NCBI RefSeq assembly: GCF_030867095.1
Contig: NC_081831.1
Location: 21,118,001 to 21,182,000, forward strand
Source: Alligator mississippiensis
Lineage: Eukaryota; Chordata; Crocodylia; Alligatoridae
Direction: 5' to 3'
DNA length: 64,000 nucleotides
Numbering within the stretch: position 1 is the stretch's first letter; every line of letters starts with the position of its first letter. A model generated the notes under the pieces. It saw only the letters and a list, made by a program, of their open reading frames with translations. It had not been told where the DNA came from and did not search any database. The position numbers and the translations under genes were made by a program. Below are positions 25,001-34,000 of this stretch, in pieces.

Positions 25001-28000
25001 ACTGATGATTTTATTTTTACATTTATTTTTATTCTATAATATTTCTGCTCCATGATAGATTTAAAAAACTCCAGACAAATAAAAGAGGGAGAAATTGAGC
25101 TACCAAAAGAACAAGAGCAGGTTCCAGGCCTGATTTTTAAAGATGAGAAACTAACCTATCCATAAACCCTGAACTCATGCTGGACATGATCCTGCTTCCA
25201 CAGGGCCTAATTTTCATTTAGATTAAGGCCCCTTTACAACTGTCTGCCCATGAAAAGAATCTTGAAATTGGTGTCTCTTTCTGTGAAAGGATTTAAGCTG
25301 ACAGACTCAAGTGTAAGTCAAAAGTGACACCCAGTGGTGAGGTGCATAGTGCACCAAGGGAAATGCCATTTGCATCTATATGCAACGCTGTCTCCTCAAT
25401 TTGGATGCTCCTGACCCTTCTAGGAGAGGATGGGAAATGTTGAGATGGAGTATCCTACTTCTGGAATTTGTATCTCCTCTATGAATAAGGAGGTGTGGAT
25501 GAACTCGGTTCATTCTTCATGATGTAGCCTTTGTCTCTATCTAGTTGTTTCCCATGTGAAGCCACAGTCTCCTCCTTGTGACAGCACAAGTGGTTGCTGC
25601 ACAGATATTGGTCATGTCTCAAACTGGAGAACAATCAGGATCTAGTCTTAGAGAAGTTTTTTTGTCTTTCAGATTTTCTTCAGTGACACAGCTCAGGAGC
25701 CAGCAGAGGACGTGTTTGTCACTGAGCTGAGTGTAAAAGTACAAGATTACAACCCCACCAGAGGTACATTTTGGGTTTTGGTGTTTCCTTGGACACCACA
25801 AATCCCTTCTAATCTGGGCTTGTCACTCTCTCATAAGTTTTCCCTATGCATGATCAAGCTCATCGTAGTTACCAAGGAGGTAAAAGATGTAGAATGGAGC
25901 AATAAATTAGTAGTTTCTGAGGATTTCAGGCAGTGTTCAGGTCTGCTTCTGTTGACATAGGCCAGAACTCACACTAAACTCTCACTAACACTATCACTAA
26001 AACTGATAAAAGGGCTAGCTTTTCAAGGCCCAAATCAGGGCTGCCCAGAACAGGTAGCAAATGTAGTGTAGTGATGCCAGTGTGGAGTGCAGGACCCTCT
26101 CCTGCACCACAGAATAAGATATGTGAAGGCAACTCAAGACAGGATACAAGTAGAACCATGATTCCTCCAGTAGCTAGCTCCCAGTCTATGTAGGGGCTTT
26201 ACAGATAGTGACAAATGCCTCCGTTTGCTCTTGGAAGCACACATATAACCAATGTCGAGCTTACTGACTGGTCATGATATATGACCTTAGTGCCTCATCT
26301 CAGAAGGTGAAACTTCCAAGTACTTCCATGTGCAACATGGAATTTGAAAAATGCAGCTTTTTAAAGAGGAGGCAATTGAAAAAATGTTTGCAAAATATTT
26401 TCCTCGTGACTCAATCTGCTTTCAGAAATTGCCAACAGATGAGGTCAGGGACTATATATGGAGACTGGAAATATTCCAAAAAACACTAGAATGAAAACTT
26501 CTTGGCTTCTAATTTTACCTTTAGATCTATGCTATAGTAGAAAGGGCATGAGCCAGCTCTCATTAAAGTCAATGGGAATCTTTTTATGGGAGTTGGGTAT
26601 GTACAGTTAGGACTAGATCCTATTTTACTTCACCAAATAGCATTTACATTCAGTATGCAGTTTTACTGTAGGTGCAGTATGGATGCACAGGCAATCCCAT
26701 GCATGGAGGCCAGGCAGGTGCACAACACTGTAGCCTTTCCCAGGTACATGTTTAGGTCCTAAAACTGCAGCTGGCAAAAACCCATGGTGGAAGCTGAACA
26801 ATTTCACCTTGCATTTCATCATCATTGGATATAGTAGATGAAGAGTAGTGCAGTGCAGAAGTTACTGCCTCAGTGGGAGCAAGGGTCCAAAGTAGAACCA
26901 GGGGTCTGTCCTACTGAGGGCAGTGACCATCTCACTGTGCTACACACCAGCTACCTTTTTTGCTTACTCCTTGCCATGCCTATATTCCTCTCCTGGCTGC
27001 CCAACTTCAAGTGGAGGGCTGGAGAGCGTACTTCTTAGAACACAAGAATATAAGAACTGCCATTTACTGGGGCAGATCATAGGTCTATCTTGCCTGGTAT
27101 CCTGTACCACACAGTGGCAGAGTGGATGCTAGAAGGGAGAATGAGCAAGGAATGACCAGGGTGTTTCCCCTGTTCCTCTCCCACTTGCAGCCTCCAGCCT
27201 ATAAGGTCTAGGAAATTCTGATTCAGAGGCTGTACCCGTAACTCAATAGCTACTGAGGCATCTTTACTCCAAGAATTTGTCCAATCCCTTTTCAAATCTA
27301 GTTAAACTCTCAGCATCCACAGCACCTTGTGGCAATGCATTCCACACTTGAATTATGTGCTGTGTGAAAAAGAACTTCCTTTGGTTAGTTTCAAATTTGC
27401 TACCTCCTAGTTTCATTTCATGACCCCTAGATTAATGGCTAGTTTGTGGTTTGGTGGTTAGAGACCTGTGCTGGAAAGCACAAAATGCTGTTTCAAACTC
27501 TTTCTGGGGACCTAAAATCTGGGTCTCCCACTTTCGAGGAGAGTGCCTTAATCAGGCTGTTGTGCTAATACATGGAAGGGTTGCCCTCATCCTCCACCAT
27601 TTGTTTCTAACAGGCAGTTGTCCACATCATTCTGTTTCTCTAGCAGATGAAATAGAAATGTAAATTGTGCATAATTTCCAAAAATTCTAATATAATAAAA
27701 GCCTCTGTCTGTCCATAACACTTTATTCGCACTCTGGTTGTCTCAGCAGCCAATCGCAACACTGACTGAAACAACCAATCAGAATTTTTCAAGACCGTTC
27801 TGGAGTGGGGATGATGGTGGGGACAGAGCGGAGAAGCAAAGCCAGCTCTGCTGGCCTAACACCCCCCACCCCCCTCCCTAGCCCTGCTCCCTGAAAGTGG
27901 CAGCAGCATGGGATGCTGGCTGAGGGGAACAGAGGGGATGGCAGGGCAAGCCCCCCCACACTGCTCCTGGGAGGCGGTGGCAGCACTCCGTCCCCCACAT

Positions 28001-31000
28001 CCCATCATTCCTGACGGGCAATTGGCTAGTAGTACGTAAGATGCTAGGTAAGTGTCATCTGGTTGTGTAAAGTGAAATAAGATCTATCCCTTACTGATCA
28101 ATGTGTGCTATTTGTTCCTGTTGATTTCCCTATTCCAGACTTAGTGCTGGCAAGGAAGAAGACAGTGCTGGAAGGTCCTGGGGCAGATATTGCAGCAAAG
28201 TATAGAAAGGTAAGACAGGGCTTTTAGATGCATGCAACACCTCACTGTTCATAGGACTCCTTTTGACCTAACTGGCAGGCAGGGAGCTCCCTTTAGGCAA
28301 GAACTATAGAGTGGACTCCCCAGTTAAGAAAAAACTGCTATTGCTTTGGTTAACAAGAACATGCTCACATTGCTTCAGGAGTGGACTCTTGGGAAGGAGC
28401 TTGAGAAGTCCTCTATTCCATCCCCCTGTCCCAAGGCAGGATCTCTAGAAACTAGACCTAAACCATCACTGAGATATTTTTCTAACCTGTCTGTAAAGTG
28501 CCCTAATGATGGCGATTCCACAGCCTCCAAGGTAAAATACCCCGATTCTGAACTATCCTTGTGGTTAGAAAAAATGTCCAAATGTCTGATCTAAATCTGA
28601 TACTTTGGTGTGGGGGAGGAGGCTTTTTAAAGGGCAAAGTGATTACTTATTGTTGACCATGTCCAGGTAACATGCTAAAACTGTTTTTTATTAAAAAAAG
28701 TCCTTATTTTTCGGTCTCGAAAAGGCTTAAGAGCCCAGTCCTGGCATCCTTATGTAGACTTTGTAGTCCTTTTACTCAGTGAGTTGTCATCTCATTGAAG
28801 TCAATGGTCAACTGGAGGTTGCTTTGAGGGCTAAGTATTCAGATACATGCCCAATTCCCTTTCTTGCTTGAGCAGCTTAGAATCTGTTTTTGTTAATGAG
28901 GCTCTTTGGGTATTTTACATTTTCTACCCTTTTCCCCTCCATTTGGATGAGTTTTCCCTAGTCCTAGTCTTTGCTGTTTTCTCTAACAGAGAAGGTTTGC
29001 ATAGACAGATGAACACACATCCCACTGTAATTTGCCATGGATTTGAATACGCATTACAATGGGATCAGGAGTAGGGAGACATGTAGCTATCCCTGGGTAT
29101 CTCACACAGTAGGGGATATATGAGCTGAGAGGAGAGTGAGGGAGATAGAAAACAAACCTACCCTCACCCAATGTGTGATCCATGTGTCAGGCACTAATTT
29201 GTTTCTCTTTAGGCATAACACATTTTTCATGATGAAGTGTAATGGTGTTAATGGAACCTTTTCTGCAGGTTTTGCTGAGTAGTCGGGGAAAAGAATTGGG
29301 TGTCTCACTGAGATCTACTGGCTTGGTGATGAAAGCCATTCAGCCTGATGAAGCTGAAGGTAAGACTCCTCTTTGTGGGTCTGTGAGGACATCTGTTTTT
29401 TCCTACCTGTTCAGTGTTATTGGGATTCTTGAGCAGGTCTTTGAAGAAGCTGAAGTGACAAGTTTCAAAAGAATTTGCCTGAAATTGCTCAATACATGCT
29501 AGTATTAGACTGTGGAGCTTAATCATTGCATATGGATATTCATATAGCAGCACACATGATCAGTATAGCTTGAAGTCACTCATCTCCTATGTTCCTATCT
29601 CCCAAATCTCATGCTCATGTTTTAAGACTCCCAATAACTTAAGATACAACATAACTGTAGTCTGGACTCACCTGCATATTTTTTTCCTGATTTATATTCC
29701 ATGTATTCTATGTGTGCACTGACCAAGGTATCATAGATTCCCATCTCTGATATAACCCAAGGCCAGGAAGAGAGAGAGAGACACTTTTGGACACTGGACT
29801 TCTTAGTTAAGTTTGGCTCAGTTTCCCCTCTTAGCTCTCCAGGGCTTATGTTAACATTTATTTTAGTTCACATTCAAACAGCCCCTGAATGTTGCTTTCA
29901 GCAGAGCCAAAAATTCAAGGCACTACATTCAAGTTCTGTCTACTTTTGGGTTGAAGCGCAGAATCACTGGACAGCTGAAGCCAAACATGGTCCTGAGCTA
30001 GCATAGGACCTATGAATTATGATATAGGAGTAGGGAGAGCCTAGGGTTCAAACTGCCTGGGGTAATGTTTGGGGTTGCTACAGAGGCTTCACTCTCAGTC
30101 TTACCTAGTGTAGGGAACTGGCATTGCTCTCCATTTCCTTTTGGGGTGATGGGAAAGATGGAAAGAAGGATTAGTAATGGAGAGTCCCAGGAGATGGACT
30201 GAAACTGGGATTTGCAGATAACACAACAGTTCATCACCACAGTGTCATGATTAAGTGTGCAAATACCTGCTTACACAAACCCAGAGATTTTAAATAGGAA
30301 GCCATAGTGTCCAAAACATTCTGATCTATTGCAGTCTTTCTGAGCTCTTTGCAACAGAAGAGTTGCTCAATTTTTCTGTATTCCAAGAATTGAGTGAAAG
30401 CTAACAGTTGGCATTTTCTTAGAGGTGCCTTGAGCCTAATGAAGGGTGCCTTGAGTCTAGAAAAGTTGAGGACTGCTGATTTAACACCTCAATTCTGTTG
30501 CAGATCTGGTGTGCTTGAATGTGTATATTACTGAAGTCATCAAAACCAGCAACCTTTCAGGAAGATCATTTTCTGTAAGTATCTGTGACAGCTTGGGGAG
30601 TAAGAGTCTGTATCAATGTCAAGCCTGCGCTTGGATGAGAGCCCTTAAGGGAAACTGCAAGTTGCTGCAGGGAGCGGGGGAAGGAGGACCGGCCAACATA
30701 GTCACTAAAACATGTCATGAGGGTCCATCCACACAGCAGAATAAGAGTAGTAAAAGAGGAAGAGATTATCCTGAGCTCCCCTTCTTTTCCATAATGGATC
30801 CACGAGGCATATAGGGTAGGACTTAGACAGCCTGACCCCTTGAACTCCATCAAACCTAACATATACTCCCTATTATCACTCCTGAGGTTACTCACAGTAA
30901 CAAGCACTCCATTAATTATGGTCATTTAAAAGAAATGCTATAAATGGAAAATCTTAAATAGCAGCATGTTATTAGAGATTTCTCTTATTCTTTACTCTCT

Positions 31001-34000
31001 CTTTACTAAAAAACAAATCAAAACAAAATAAAATAAACCCTCCTATTGCTCTATAGAAGGAGAACAGAACTGTTGTGTAGGGTTGGTTAGAAAATGTTTT
31101 GAGATTTTTTTTCCCCAAAAGGAAATTAAAGTTGTTTTTGTTGTTGAAAAATCCAAGCAATTCAACCTTTTCTCTTGAAATATCCAAGCAATGCTCTCTT
31201 TCTTGCCCCTCAGCACTGCCTGGGTGGAACCTTCCTTGCATTAGCATCTTTGTTTAGCAAGACCTGACACTGAGATCATGAGCTCTGCTACATTTTAGGA
31301 CACAGAGGGCAAACTTTTGAGTGGAGATACAGGATGTGACTCTTGTTTATATTAAGCCCCCTCTACATCATTCTGGTTGTGAGCATAAATTTGCCTTTAT
31401 TTTAAGACCTTTTTGTCCCTGCCAGAGCACTGCAAACAGGTCTTGGTGTAAGTGTGATTTGGATCCTTTCCAGCCAAAAAACCAACAGTAGAAGCAGTAC
31501 AGATCTGCAGAGATGATGGGGTCACCTCAGAGGCGAGCCTGACACTAGACACTGGAAGAAAAGCTTAGATGAAAGTTTTGCCTCCATTGTGGACTGCTTT
31601 GCAGAGCCGTAGCACCTCCTCCCCTCCTCTCCTTAGTTAATCCCATTTTGTTGCCCGCTTCTGTCTGCCACTACTGACGCACAAGCATCTTTGACGCACT
31701 CTAGCTCTAGCTGAAACCCCAGGGAGATCTCTTTGGAAGCCTCTCCAGCTCCAGTGAGCTAATCCTCAAAGACACATGTGTTGAGATTAAGGCTGTATGT
31801 AAAACATTTTCATTTAGTAGGAACAAAAATAAGAAGCAGTGACTCAAACAACTTTAACAACCAGCATTTAAAGCTAAATATGCATGACCTGGGATTGCTA
31901 ACTCAGTCAGAAGCAGGTCATGTTTCTCTGTCACTTCCTCCCAGCCCTAATGAGATGATGTGCTGTATCTCTAAGAAGGTTAGCACACATTGTATGGCCA
32001 CTTTGGTGTGTGTGGAAGGGGGAAGGACTAGGGTGACTTTAAGCCAGATGTGTCAAACTTGTTTGAGTTGGTGAGCTGGATTCCAATCAGGAGCTTTTTG
32101 TAGGTCAAATAATCCACCTCCAGATCCAGTTTGTGGGGCTTCTTGTCAGAGCTGCCCAAGCTGCTGTTAGCATGGCCAATACATGGAGGTTGATGCTACT
32201 GCCACTCATCAGGTTTGCATGCTGAACAGCAATCATATACTATAAATTTGGTGGCAGGGGTACAGTATTATTGACCCCCTGGGGGTTGGCTGTGCTGGCA
32301 CAGTGGCTTTGAGATCTGCAGCAAGATGTTTTTCAGCCTAGATCTGGATGTGAATTGTCTGGACAGGGAAGCACCATGGGCAGGATGACACACATGCCTG
32401 GTCTGGATCTAGCCTGTGGGCTGTATGTATGACACCCCTGCATTAAGCCAACTGTGTGCTCTTTCAATTATGGGTTACTTTAGTGTTATCTTGGACAACA
32501 CTGGGGCCTGCATAAATAACAGCAGTCTCTCAGGCTGCCTTCGTCTACAGTGTTGCTTGAATCTCAGCAGTATTATGTGCCACAGCTACATTCTCAGTGT
32601 GCCCCGTCTGCTTCCAGTCTCATCTCCAGCACAACCTCAAAGCCAGAGTTTGCAAGGGAGTTCCCTTGACATCCTCTGTGCAGCCTTTCCCTGTGTGAGA
32701 GGAATCCTCCACTATTGCATGTAGTGGAATTAGGCTCTTTCACACCACTGGGGCACAGAGGAGCAGGAGTGGGGTGAGGGTCTCAACCCCAGACTCCAAC
32801 ACTAGCAGTCCCTTGTAAGGCTGCTGAATTAATTCAAAGTGTGAGGAGACTTTAAACAGTGGGTTTTTTATCACTAATTTCATGTTCCTTGTTTCATGGG
32901 CACATTTAAAGGGGCCTGGGTTTTTTCTTTTTTTTTCTAGAGAGATTGAGCAGCCGCAGCTCCCACTAATTTCACCAGGAACTGTGAGTGCCTAGCACAC
33001 TGGAAAATCAGGCCCCTTTTAAGTTGTGCCAAATTAGGTACCCAAAATCACTGGTTGCTTTTGCAAATATTGGCACGTTTATATGGGAAGGAAAAGGAAG
33101 GAGCTAGCTTTCCATTTCACCTGTCACGCCTTGTCTTCCAAGGCCAAATAAATAGACATTCACCCATACATACACATACTCTCTCACCATCTCCAGCTCT
33201 CTCACACCATCCCTCTCCTGCCAGCCTGAGCAAGGGAAGTTAAAAATTCATTGGGGTTTTTTTTCCCTCTGTCCTAGTTTATGACAAACAAGATCAGAAT
33301 GCACAGTATCAAAGTCAGCAGCATGGATCAAAAGACCTTCACGCTGTGCCTGGACAAAGACTTCAGAAGAACCTACAGGAATGTAGTCAGGTGAGGTCAC
33401 TTTGCTGTAAAGCTTTTTGCAAGCAATGCCCTATTGATTTAAAATGATAGACTTTCCTTTCACAGGACTCCTCAAGGCAGAACCAGACACTTTGCCCAGT
33501 TACAAAAGGTGCAACTGGAGGTCTGGAGAGATGGGTTCTGCTCCTGATTCTTTTAATGATTTGATGACAGACTTTTGACTAGTTATATTGCCTACTGGTG
33601 TGAGTTTCCTTGGGTGAAAGATGGGGGCAGAGGGGGTGAAAAATTTGGACGATACTGTCCCACTTCTGTAAAGTGTTTTGAGATCTTTGCGAGGAAATAA
33701 CTATTTCCTGATGATGATGATGATAACTATTATTAATAATAATTTAATGGCTGCTGATGCTTTCCAACATGGATTATAAAATACTGTTTAAAATCATGTT
33801 AAAGAGATTAGCTAGAGGAGCATCCAAGTGAATTCTCCCAGCACAGTCAAGCATGGTTAAAGCACATGCACTGGTAATAACAGATGCATTACCAGTTCTG
33901 TGGAAGATCTTTGAGGCCTCTGCAGAGGCAGTAGAAAGGATGACATTATTCCCTTGCTCAAAGCAAGGATGTTAACAGGGCGAGCTATCAGCTCTATGGA

